Source: Cycas panzhihuaensis | Lineage: Eukaryota > Cycadophyta | Length of the DNA: 64,000 nt | Reading direction: 5' to 3' | NCBI GenBank assembly: GCA_023213395.1 | Contig: CM041465.1 | Span: forward strand, 183,279,741 to 183,343,740 | Notes under the pieces: generated by a model | The model's database searches: none | Told to the model about the DNA's origin: nothing | The model's input: the letters and a program-made list of their open reading frames with translations, nothing else | Shown here: in pieces, positions 20,896 to 30,366 of the stretch | Numbering within the stretch: the stretch's first letter is position 1 | Layout of the letters: each line of letters begins with the position of its first letter | Program-made: the position numbers and the translations under genes

Positions 20896-21439
20896 TGTTA
20901 AACCTTATGTTTACATGTTAAGCATATGTACTTTATTTTGATGTACATTTATACTTTATGGTGTGACTTATCACTTAAGTGATAACGTGCACACCCACAT
21001 TCTTTCCTAGTGACATAACATTGTGACTCAAGGGTCAAAATGACCCTTATGCACTTTTGCTCACTTCAGAGCCCAAAAGGACATATGTCCTACATGCAAA
21101 CGATGTAGCTTGGATGTTTGACTTGTCAAACATCCAACACCTTACGTCTCTTCTATAACTCTATATATTAAGACCACTTCTCATGTATCTCATATAGAGT
21201 TTGAGTTGTATTGTTATGCTGCCAATTTGCTAATCAAACTGATATTCATTTGGAGATTGGACCAATTCCATCTCCTCCACATTTTAGTATCATCGTGCTC
21301 ACGCTCTTTCATGTTTAGTCTTTTATCTTGTTTACTTGAATAAGCTTTCATTGTTAAGTGTTGATCTCTTTGATTCTAGAACTAGAGTTGAACATTCCTC
21401 TAGATCCTAGTTATTGTAGGCTAAATGCCATCTTCAACA
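20896..21439 (+). repeat. COP-L3 5' LTR
   Basis: TGTTAAACCTTATG...CTTCAACA, 544 bp, homologous to the COP-L1 and COP-L4 LTRs. CTATATATTAAGACC near 21161 is at the position expected for the promoter. Confidence 0.88.
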
Positions 21440-21453
21440 TTTGGTATCAGAGC
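21440..21453 (+). promoter_or_regulatory. COP-L3 primer binding site
   Basis: TTTGGTATCAGAGC contains the perfect initiator tRNA-Met complement directly after the LTR. Confidence 0.88.
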
Positions 21454-21697
21454 AGAAGAAGATTGTTACTCTCTGCTCTGATTTTCCTTTTTTTAAGAAA
21501 TCTTATAAGGGTTTACAAACCCTTGGTGACGACCTTCGCTCTTCGAAGGCAATCCAAGGCTTATTGCTCCATTTTTCAGTAGATCTAGGCATTTTCAAGC
21601 TATTTGCAGGTTAGAGGAAGCTCATTTCAGACCTGAAAGTTTTCAGGCAAAGAACTTGTTTGGTGCAACACTAATTGTTGTTACAAACAGTGACTTT

Positions 21698-21702
<5 letters not shown>

Positions 21703-21736
<34 letters not shown>
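21703..21736. repeat. (TA)n microsatellite
   Basis: A 34-base pure AT dinucleotide run in the COP-L3 leader. Confidence 0.95.
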
Positions 21737-21739
<3 letters not shown>

Positions 21740-23453
21740 CTGTTGAATATTTTTTACTCAGATCTGTACATGGTAAAAAAAAAAGTATACTTAGATCTAT
21801 TCAGTTGAAGTTAGAAATATTTTTTTCTATTCTAGATCTGTGTACTAAGGTTTAGAACTCTGTTGTTCTAACCTCTCTTTGGCTAACCAGTGAAAAAATT
21901 CACTTCTAGCAATAGAAAATCTGCTAAGGTTACTCTTCATTGTTCTTCTTTTTCTTACTAAGCAATGTGGATTGTTTTTTTCCTTCTCTTTTTATTGCTC
22001 TAGCTTATGCGTAACAACTGGGCATTTTTGTTTTCTCTAAAGACCTAGCAGCTCCTTTCAAAACCTGGGTGGCTCTATAACTGCTTAGTTAGTCCCTCTA
22101 GCTGGGCACCTCTTTCCTTCATCACTTGGGCGACTTCCTTCCAGCAGTTGGCAGCTCCTATAGAAGGATAGACTCTCGTCAAAAGGTGGCACCTACACAA
22201 GGACAAAATCCCATAAGTATAGACTCTCAATGGCGATAGACTTCAGTGTGCGACTTTCCCCCTTTGCGTGCTACATACTCCTTTCCTCTTCTGTCCGCAT
22301 TTGCACATGCGGCTTTGATCTTCTGGTAGGCGACCCGCATGAGCCCTTCAGATTCGACTTGACCTCCTGTGATCCCATCTGAGGTAGTTCTGTGGATCCG
22401 CAACGCCATCTCCAATAGCTTCGAGTTTTTTCCATCTCTGTGTGTGACTACTAGCGCCGCTCGAATTTAGTTTTTTCGTCAAATATTTCATTTCTAACTT
22501 TAGACTTTACAACTTAGGTTATGAAATAAAGAATATACTTTGAATATTCCTTTTTTAATAATCCTTCCTTTCTAAAAGTCTTGATTATTTTTATTTTAGT
22601 TCACCAATTCTAAAGTAAACCTCTCACTTTTTTATTTTTTGAGTTATTTACACACACAAAAAATTTTTGCAAGTGTGTTAACTCAAAACTGAAATTTGGG
22701 ATATTCACTAGAATATTTTTATCCATCACTTCCTACAAGTTTAATATTTCATGTTATTTCAAAGTCACTTTATAGTTAATAAGCTTAATGAGCTTTATTT
22801 TTCTTATTTTGAGTTCACATTTTACATTAATTTTGCATGAGCAAATAGTGACTCAATAAGTGATTTTTTAGTATCATTCATCATTGTAAAAGTGAAAAAT
22901 CACTTATTCAAGTGTTTTATTAAGACTCCTTGCGTGGTGACCTAGTGCCCTAGTCAAAAAGGGCCCTCAAAAATCACTTCTTTAATAAAAAGGTCACTCA
23001 TTTTCTTGGCTGGTTGGGACTAATTTAAGTCCTAACACTTGGTGCATGGTGTCTACATTTGCGAAGTGACCCTTACTCATCTTCAAGTGATTATTTTTCA
23101 TTAAAAAGAACCCACTTGGAGCATCATCACAAGGAAGTTCATCATTCTTATTTGGGTACTTAGCACTTTTTTGATCTTTTGAAAAGTGTTTTCTTCTTAA
23201 ACACTTAATGTATTACATGTGATGTACTCAAATCTTTTACTTGGATATCTTTAGCACTCTTTTTCAGTTCCTTAAGTGCTTTGTAATACACTCAAAGTGT
23301 TATATTTGATGTACTAAATAGCTTCTCCTTGAAGCCACATTTGTAAGCTTTTAAACATTCATTTTTCAAGTACATCATCCAAGTAAAACTCACCTAAAGT
23401 TCACTTTAATATCTTTAAAAAGTGAATTTAGAATCTAATGGGAGAGGCCCAAA

Positions 23454-23783
23454 AAGGTTCAAACCTTGCCTCAAAAATTGAATGAATGAATTTTGGGGTT
23501 ATATTTGTGGAAAAATTCCCCAACATGTACCTATGGAACATGATGGCATTGTTGTTGAACCAGATCCAGTTTATGTTACTGTTTGGGAGTCCAAGGATGA
23601 AATTGCCTTGGCATTCTTACATATGATTATTGATGTTCATGTTGATCAAAATATAGTGTATGCAAAAACCTCTAAGGAAACTTGGGACACTTTGTCCTCT
23701 TTATATGAAAGGCAAAATGAAGGTCGCATTTTGATGGTGAAAACAAAATTATACTCTTTGAAATTTGTAAAGCCTACGTCGAC
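23454..23783 (+). pseudogene. COP-L3 gag fragment
   Basis: The open frame 23482 onward reads NEFWGYICGKIPQHVPMEHD, then SKDEIALAFLHMIIDVHVDQNI, KETWDTLSSLYERQNEGRI and VKTKLYSLKFVKPTS. It matches gag in COP-L2 (5374-5712) and COP-L4 (49340-49650). The real N-terminus (MAT...W-R type) is missing, since the leader block runs directly into the middle of gag; this indicates a small internal deletion. The frame changes to GYP2 DNA at about 23784. The protein would form the particle core, but only about 100 codons remain. Confidence 0.8.
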
Positions 23784-24096
23784 ATTTTTCTCTTCTTTTT
23801 GGGATTCATACGGTATGGTCCTTGTTTCATCGATATGGCTCCATGTATTAGGTCAATATGGTGCATCCTAATTTCTAGAGGGATGCCCTTCAGGTCCTTG
23901 TATGACCATGCAAAGACATCTCTATATTCCTCGAATAGAGCTTGTGCCTTTGCTATTGTTCTGTCATCCTAGTAGTCACCAATGAGTATTTTTCTTGGAT
24001 TATTTGTTGTTCCTAGACTAATCTCAGTAATTTTGACATTCTCTACTTTGATATGATCTTTGTCACCTATTTGGTGAGCTAGAGTGCTTTCAATTT
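23784..24096 (-). pseudogene. GYP2 linker and RT N-terminus
   Basis: The reverse strand reads RKILIGDY-DDRTIAKAQ, then ALFEEYRDVFAWSYKDLKGIP and HHIDLIHGAISMKQGPYRMNP. This is the classical start of a plant gypsy RT and one of the better kept blocks of GYP2. LARD-K interrupts it at 24097, and it continues beyond at 27999. On the other side COP-L3 separates it from the palm domain. Confidence 0.85.
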
Positions 24097-24464
24097 TGTT
24101 GGAATAATGTACATTCCCATTACATGTCCATTTAAGTTCATTTCATTTCATTAGAATAATTGCTCACATGGAATATTCTTGATGAGAATATTCTAGTGAG
24201 AGAATATTCTTAGTCAAAGGTTCTAAAAGTCAAAGATGCTCCAACTATTAATGAGGTAGTTTGAGCACACCAAAAATCATGGGAGTCGTTGAAGCACCTC
24301 TTATGTTTAGACTTAGTGTAAAGTTATAAATATGTATTTGTACCTTGCATATTTTCTTAATGAGATTTGGAGAGTTGTGAGTCATTTGTCATATTGTCAT
24401 CTCTTGTGCACTTTTCACATGTGCTTTATGACATGTCTCCTACTCCTATCCACTCATTCCTACA
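24097..24464 (+). repeat. LARD-K 5' LTR
   Basis: TGTTGGAATAATG...ATTCCTACA, 368 bp. Confidence 0.95.
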
Positions 24465-24476
24465 TGGTATCAGAGC
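24465..24476 (+). promoter_or_regulatory. LARD-K primer binding site
   Basis: Perfect TGGTATCAGAGC (initiator tRNA-Met) abutting the LTR; this is the standard copia site. Confidence 0.93.
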
Positions 24477-24779
24477 ATATGTTCTTCATAGCCTAATTCT
24501 GCCCATATCTAAGTGCTAGATTCTTTTCATATCTAAGCACTAAGTTCTGTCTTGAGACAGCCCTCCTCTTCTTACAACTTCAAGGTTGCTGAGTTTTTAT
24601 CCTTATACAAAAAACATTCTTTCTTAAACAATCTTTATGTAGAATCAATGAGAATAAAGAGTGAATATCTTCATATGTAGAAGAGTTGTTCACTATCTTT
24701 GTTTCAGCCACAAAAAAAAAAAAAAAAGACTGCTTGCACAGGTCCTAAGAAGATAGCTTGCTGATAATATATAACCAGC

Positions 24780-25165
24780 AAAGAACTATGTGCAGCCACT
24801 AAGTGCCAATCCCTGAATGAAGGGCACCGTTTGTTGAGACAGGAGCTACCGCACTCTGTACACCCGCCCGTTGAGACAAGAGCCGCCAGACAGAAGAAGG
24901 CACAATCATCAAGACAAAAAACGGAGCCGCCTTACTCCACACAGCCGTCATTGACCGAGCTGCCTTACTCCACGTAGACTCTAGATGGGAGCCGCTTTGT
25001 TCTGCCAGCCGGAGACGCCCGAACGGCAGCTGCGTTGTTAGCCTCAGTTGGAGCCGCCAGCCTGAATGGTAGTGCACGGAGCTGCCCAGACTCATCTGTC
25101 ATCTGTCGGCCGTTCCTCGGTTGCTAGAGTCACGCCGCCTGAGCTGCCGAGCCGCCAATTAAAAA
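24780..25165. other. GC-rich patch in LARD-K interior
   Basis: A stretch of high GC with recurring GAGCCGCC, GCCGCCT and GAGCTGCC words, unlike the AT-rich flanks. The 98-codon reverse frame is a composition shadow. There is no recognised protein. Confidence 0.6.
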
Positions 25166-25299
25166 AAAATAATTCATGAGTCGCTGCTGCCCATTCCTCA
25201 CTCATCGAAAAAATTCAATCCGTCGATTACAATGACAATGATCAACGTTAATGTTATAAATATTAGTTTATAATGTTAAGTATATTCTTTACTATATAC

Positions 25300-26200
25300 T
25301 CTTTTTAATATTTCTCTTATTTAATAGTTTGTCACATTATTATTTTAAAGGGAGATTTCATCTTTTTAAAGTATATTAATTTGTGACATTCAAAGAGATC
25401 TTTTGAGAAATATTTTTATCCATTGGAGATAATATCTTAAAGTTCTTTAATGGTGGTATTTTGGCGACATAAAATGGTACTATTGAATTCCATTTTAAAA
25501 GATATTTCATTCTCCTTCTAAAAATGTTTCTCAGTGGTATACAAAGAAACTTCAAGATAATCTCTATTATGCACCTTATCCTCTTTAAAGGATATTTTTG
25601 GTGACAAAAGGAGTCATTTAAAGAGGATTTTCCTCTTTTAAAGGGCATTTTTTTAAGGCAGCATAGAAGATACTTTAAGAGGATTGTCTTAAGTAATTTA
25701 TCCTCTTTTTTGAAGTATTTCTTGGAGACGTAAAATAGTACCTGCAGAGGATTTTTAATGCATCTAATCCTCTTCTTTAAAGTATATTATTGATGGCACA
25801 AAAGAGCAATTTTTTGGCGGACATGTCAAGTACCTTAAGAGGAATTTTTAATACATTTAATCCTCTTTTAAGGTACATTTTTTTGTGGTGTAAAAGGCAA
25901 GATACCTCATGAAGACATTAAGCTATCAAGCTTTATTTTGTCTTCTTTCAAGGGCATAATACCTTAAGGAGTTTGTCTTCTTTTAAAGGTATTTTATTGG
26001 CTTCATTAAGGAGTACTTCAACAAGTCTATTCTCATGTACCTAATCCTCATTAAAAGAGGATTTTTCAATGTACTTTGAGAGTATTTTTAAAGGGCAGTT
26101 TTAATATACTTGGTCCTTTTTTAAAGCACTTTGAGAGGATCTTTTAATGTACTTATTCCTCTTTAATGATGTAAGTTAAAGGGTGTTTCAAACCTTTTAT
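25300..26200. repeat. AAGAGGA/TCCTCTT repeat field in LARD-K
   Basis: Over about 0.9 kb, the words AAGAGGA and TCCTCTT alternate at irregular 50-100 base spacing with TTTAAAG and an A/T filler. Adjacent opposite words can pair, giving a series of short hairpins. Units are diverged, with no single period. Confidence 0.65.
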
Positions 26201-26898
26201 TTGTACTCTTTTAAATGTAATCCACCTTGCGGTCACTGAGTGATATCTAGCACTCACACTTGCGGTGGTTTGAATTACACTTCTCCTTACATTTATTAAT
26301 TATAGACTTCTTAAAATGTCTGTGAATTATTAGCTAAAATTTGCTAGATTCACTAAGGCAAAATGTAAGTTTTATGTAATGTAACACTTTCTAGTCTTAA
26401 AAAGACCTATGGGAGTTGTTGAAGAAGAAGTCAGGAAGCCTAATCATATCCAATTAAAGGCAACATGGTGCGGCACAATATATCACAACATGACACGACA
26501 TGACTTGGTAGAATTACAATCTGGAACACTAGCATTCATCAATTTGCTAGTGGTTGATGAGTAAATCGCTCATCTTTATTTGCTTGCATATGATGCAGAA
26601 TGACTCTTAACGATTTATTAGAGTCTTGAAACTTGCTTACTCTTGAAAAATGTCTAGTCTTAAATTGAAAGAGACAAGTGACTTATGTTGTTGAATTGTA
26701 GAGTATATAACTCTTATCAACCTGCGTGATACTTATCATACCTTTGCCTACCTCAAACTCTTTCAGTTGTGAGTTGGGTAGCTTATTGCTAAAGCATATT
26801 GTGTTATGGTGATGTTAAAAGCAGTGTTGTGGTGTTAATGAAAACACCTAACAATTCTATTAAGCAATGGTATCTTGGAAAATGACAATAGTGCATAA

Positions 26899-26970
26899 AA
26901 TCAAGTACGATATTGTAAGCCAAAATTATGACATTTGGAGAAGCAAGACAATGAGCGTGATGTTCACACA
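26899..26970 (+). pseudogene. LARD-K gag N-terminus remnant
   Basis: The forward frame reads KIKYDIVSQNYDIWRSKTMSVMFTH before a stop. The NYDIW-SKTMSVMF core resembles the usual copia gag start (G-NY-xW-xxKM). It lies after the long leader, as expected for gag. Only about 25 codons remain. The match is short, so confidence is moderate. Confidence 0.55.
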
Positions 26971-27039
26971 TTGATGATCACAACTAGCATGTACTACATG
27001 AGGACGATGAAATCCTCTTTGGGAGCTTTGTAAAGGCAA

Positions 27040-27300
27040 CTGCAAAGGCAAATCAACGACAACATGTGGATGACACTTAGTTCTGGTTGATCATAATCAA
27101 CGACAGGATGTGCATTGACCACTTAGTTCTGGTTGAGTCAATTCAACGACAAAATGAGGATGACACTTAGTTCTGGTTGATCTAAATCAATGACAGGATG
27201 TACATTTGACCACTTGATTCTGGTTGATCTCTTGTAGCAGTTAAAAGCCAAATCAACAATAGGATGTGCATAGCACCTAATTCTGGTTGATCTCTTGATG
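27040..27300 (+). repeat. LARD-K minisatellite (about 55-65 bp units)
   Basis: About five imperfect units of the form AATCAACGACA(A/G)(G/C)ATGTG, then a GCACTTAGTTCTGGTTGAT part. The word TTCTGGTTGA occurs near 27079, 27141, 27171, 27226 and 27285. Confidence 0.85.
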
Positions 27301-27384
27301 TGGATAGTTTATTCCACCAAGATAGTATGCAAAGCAGTAGTCACAGCATTCGAAAAGCCATTTTGGGCTTAATTGACTTCTTTT

Positions 27385-27545
27385 GACTTCTTCAGTTGTC
27401 TACTACAACAAAATGCCTTCCAACTATCGAAGAATTGGGATTCCATGATAGACTCAAGCTTGTGGAAGATCACCATCATTCTATTCGACAGCATATGGAG
27501 TATGGCATGGTTGAGTTAATTTATTGTCCCTCAAGTTGTATTCTC
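27385..27545 (+). pseudogene. LARD-K RNase H C-terminal remnant
   Basis: Forward frames read LPTIEELGFHDRLKLVEDHHHSIRQHM then VELIYCPS. This corresponds to the copia RNase H end, whose usual pattern is ...NPVFHxRTKHIEVHHHFIREK...ELxYCPT. The remnant lies just before the polypurine tract, in its proper place. With the gag remnant it shows that LARD-K is a copia element that lost nearly all coding DNA. Confidence 0.7.
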
Positions 27546-27604
27546 ACTTAGACTTTAAGTTGTGAGAAACTTTGAGAGACTTAGGACACTGATGTTTATG
27601 TTAG

Positions 27605-27678
27605 GAAATGAACTTAACATTATGGGAGGGTGTTGGAATAATGTACATTCCCATTACATGTCCATTTAAGTTCATTTC
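27605..27678 (+). promoter_or_regulatory. LARD-K polypurine tract inside an inverted repeat
   Basis: GAAATGAACTTAA at 27605-27617 is the perfect reverse complement of TTAAGTTCATTTC at 27666-27678. An inner pair, ATGGGA (27622-27627) with TCCCAT (27649-27654), closes the stem further. The polypurine tract GGGAGGG and the LTR start at 27631 lie in the apical part. Comparable structures occur in four other elements of the window. Confidence 0.75.
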
Positions 27679-27998
27679 ATTTCATTAGAATAATTGCTCA
27701 CATGGAATATTCTTGATGAGAATATTCTAGTGAGAGAAGATTCTTAGTCAAAGGTTCTAGAAGTCAAAGATGCTCCAACTATTAATGAGGTAGTTTGAGC
27801 ACACCAAAAATCATGGGAGTTGTTGAACCACCTCCTATGTTTAGACTTAATGCAAAGTTATAAATATGTATTTGTACCTTGCATATTTTCTTAATGAGAT
27901 TTGGAGAGTTGTGAGTCATTTGTCGTATTGTCATCTCTTGTGCACTTTTCACATGTGCTTTATGACATGTCTCCTACTCCTATCCACTCATTCCTACA
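27631..27998 (+). repeat. LARD-K 3' LTR
   Basis: Second copy of the 368-bp LTR, followed by the AATTT target duplication. Confidence 0.95.
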
Positions 27999-28860
27999 AA
28001 TTTCACATTCTCCATACTTTAGTTCGGTGTATTCCAGTGGAAAGTTATGACTTTCTTCGTCTTCCTCAATTTCCCCACTTTATGTTGCTAGTGCTAATGA
28101 TAAGTTTTTAGGTTGTTCAGATTCTATGCTTAATTTCCTAATATGTTTAAGTACTCTATTGATTGTTTTATTATGTGACAAATGTGAATATGTCTTAATG
28201 AAGGAGTTTTTAAGATTACTCCAAGATGCATCTAGGGTTTTCTCCTTACCCAACAACCATTTTTTCCCTAATCGTCCTAGAGTATGGAAGAAAAGATGAC
28301 TCCAATGTTTCCTAGGGACACTTTGGGATATCCAATAGTTTTTACAACATTGGATATGTTTTTTAGGACAGTCTTCCACTTAGAATGATGGAACACTCAA
28401 TATTTTCAAAGGATCAAAACGGATTCTGAAAGCTAACTGAAGGTTGGCCCATTCCCAGAGAGATGCTTGGTGGGCTAAGTACCAATACCATGCTAGTCCT
28501 CCCAATGTCAATACAAAGCCTACATCCCATTGTACCTTGTTTACCATTCTTTTCTCAATTCAATACTCCATGCACTAAATTGAGTGAGTGGTTCCATACA
28601 ATTGCTCTCCGAAGAATGGTTTCACATGATCATCGATATATGGACCTAGTTTTCTATTTCTAGGAATATCTATGCTATCACCTAGACTAGAATATCGAGG
28701 GGTATTTTACGCAAATCTCTCTTCTTTTAGAGTTTCAGTACAGATAGGTGTAACATTTTGTGAAGAAGAGGACCTATTGTTAGGTGGGTATACCTCAAGA
28801 GAAGATGAGGAAGGTTTACAATTTCCTTCCTCAAGACGAAATAGGGTTAGGGAAGGGCTA
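27999..28860 (-). pseudogene. GYP2 second gag-like domain in pol
   Basis: The reverse frames read YIDDHVKPFFGEQLYGTTHS, then LTLGGLAWYWYLAHQASLWEW and LQLAFRIRFD, then KKHIQCCKNYWISQSVPRKHW, SHLFFHTLGRLGKKWLLGKEK and LDASWSNLKNSFIKTYSHLS. All blocks align in order with the GYP1 domain at 16219-16806. Both gag-like motifs are kept, although stops occur in the first half. The domain sits between protease and RT, as in GYP1. This conservation in two diverged elements argues for a former protein function. About 80 linker codons at 27999-28079 lead towards RT. Confidence 0.75.
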
Positions 28861-29167
28861 ACTACTCCATAACCCACATCTGAGGTAGGGGGAGGGGGAG
28901 GGTTAGGAAGGGGTAGGGGGTTGGGGTTCTTGCAAGGCTAGGGTTACGATAAGAACAAGGGTTGAGGTCTAGGGTTTGGGATTCGGTTTGAATTATGTTT
29001 ACACTAACACTAGTTGTACCATTCATACATTCATTTTTTACACTATCTATTACCCTACATTGATCACAAATATACTCAAAGGAATTTTTATTTATGTCAT
29101 TAGCAATACACACAAAAAGTAAGTTACATCGAAAAGATGGAGGGTTAACCTCATATGCCTCCCGCAA
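28861..29167 (-). pseudogene. GYP2 protease-to-gag-like linker
   Basis: The open reverse frame 29167-28862 reads REAYEVNPPSFRCNLLFVCI, then a proline-rich end near 28870-28930 (PTPYPFLTLPLPLPQ). The first half matches GYP1 near 17120-17190. The proline-rich tail suggests a flexible hinge before the gag-like domain. Confidence 0.6.
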
Positions 29168-29990
29168 CTAGTAATCTACAAATTTCTTAGTTCCTTCCTC
29201 ATCTGAGGAACTATAGACTTCCCCAAAACAAGGAGGTTCGAATTCTTCAGAATTGATTAACTTTGCAGGTTCTTCCGCCATGTGGTATAAACTGGTTTCT
29301 TCAAATGACAACCAAGTTTCTTCACTAGCAACTACTGTGCTAGAAGCGTCGTTAGGAATCATTTCAATAGAGCACTTCCCAAGCATGGGAAGAATCACTA
29401 TGTTTCCACCATTGTTCAATGTGAAAGTTACATCTTTCCAAGTTTGTAGGCATTTTGTTTTATATAGCAACGACTGACCTAGTAAAGTTGGGTAGGGTAC
29501 CATCCCTTTCACCGTTTCGAAAATGGTAAAATCAATTCTTACTACAATTCCCACTACATCCACCTTAACATTTGACAACTTTTCAACTGGCTTCACTAAG
29601 AGTTCATTTGCCAGTTTGAGAGAGTATGTGGCCACCTCCAACTTAGGGCCACCTAACTTCTTCCAAGTGTTGGTTGGTAACACATTCACTACTACCCCAC
29701 CGTCAATAATCACATTGTGGAATTGTTCACCCAACACCATAATTGAGACCATTGGATTGAGATCAAAAGACGATATGATTTTTTTCAAACTTTTGGTAAA
29801 CTTTGTTTGTTGTAATATGCCTACTTTGATCCACTCAATTACTTGTTGTAATGGAATGGTTAATTGTAACTATTTTACAAAGTTTTCCATTAGAAGCAAC
29901 ATGCAAGGTATGTCTTTTGTCGGTAACCCCTTAAACAATTCTTCCATCTGAACTAACTATGGTTGTGTTTGTGATTCTTGTATTGTTGGT
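29168..29990 (-). pseudogene. GYP2 aspartic protease
   Basis: The open frame 29788-29168 (206 codons) reads VSIMVLGEQFHNVIIDGGVVVNVLP and TWKKLGGPKLEVATYSLKLANELLV near its start. D-G-G stands at the retropepsin active site. Then come VKVDVVGIVVRIDFTIFETVKGMVPYPTLLGQSLLYKT and FTLNNGGNIVILPMLGKCSIEMIP, as in GYP1. The frame is longer and cleaner than in GYP1. It ends with FGEVYSSSDEEGTKKFVDY. Upstream (29790-29990) degraded codons match MEELFKGLP...ML of GYP1. Confidence 0.82.
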
Positions 29991-30366
29991 GCTTTTTCCT
30001 TGGGTTTGTTTTTTCATACATAAACACATTTTGTCTCTGGTTTACCCATTAGTAATCTTTTTTCTACTTCTTTCTTAATGGCTTCCTCCAAGGTTCTTCT
30101 AGCCATTTCAAACCTACCAATTTCCACTTCTAGATTGGGATAGTCATCTGTTGCTTTCTCTTTCCCCTTCTACTTGTTTTGTGTGTGTGGATTTACATTC
30201 TTACTGGTTTCAAGAATAATAGTCATTAGGTTGGTTGCTTTGGCTTTTCCCTTACAATCTTTTGTTTTGTGGTCCTCGAGACCACTAGTTTTACACACAA
30301 AGGGACTTAGTTTATAAGCCTATCTAGATGGACATTCAGATTTCAAATGGCCATATTCCAAACATA

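Larger units (their letters stand above)
20896..23783 (+). mobile_element. COP-L3: Ty1/copia element, LTR to partial gag, 3' truncated
   Basis: It contains an LTR, PBS, 2-kb leader and the first part of gag, then passes directly into GYP2 at about 23784. It has no pol and no 3' LTR, so everything from mid-gag onward was deleted. The insertion point in GYP2 is clear, because GYP2 continues on both sides (RT linker). The leader includes a (TA)n run and the shared AAAAGGTTCAAACCTTGCCT block near 23451. Confidence 0.85.
24097..27998 (+). mobile_element. LARD-K: large non-coding LTR retrotransposon derivative
   Basis: A 3902-bp element with two 368-bp LTRs that differ at about eight positions by hand count (about 2%). 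A perfect target duplication, AATTT, is present at 24092-24096 and 27999-28003. It has a perfect PBS and a GGGAGGG polypurine tract, so it is structurally complete and was mobile recently. The 3.17-kb interior has no usable ORF. It keeps a short gag-start remnant (26899-26970) and an RNase H end remnant (27385-27545) of a copia element. The rest is leader, a GC-rich patch, a repeat field (25300-26200) and a minisatellite. It must have been moved by proteins supplied in trans. A solo LTR of the same family lies at 6175-6568. Confidence 0.92.

Noticed and set aside
24465-24476. tRNA genes suggested by TGGTATCAGAGC sites
   Set aside because: These are primer binding sites complementary to the tRNA 3' end. 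No cloverleaf is present around any of them.
24799-25095. 98-codon reverse ORF in LARD-K
   Set aside because: It coincides with the GC-rich patch, where stop codons are rare. Low-complexity composition and no motif.
26215-26285. Palindromic element around CTTGCGGT repeats in LARD-K
   Set aside because: Only short direct repeats and a poor inverted match; weaker than the structures reported.
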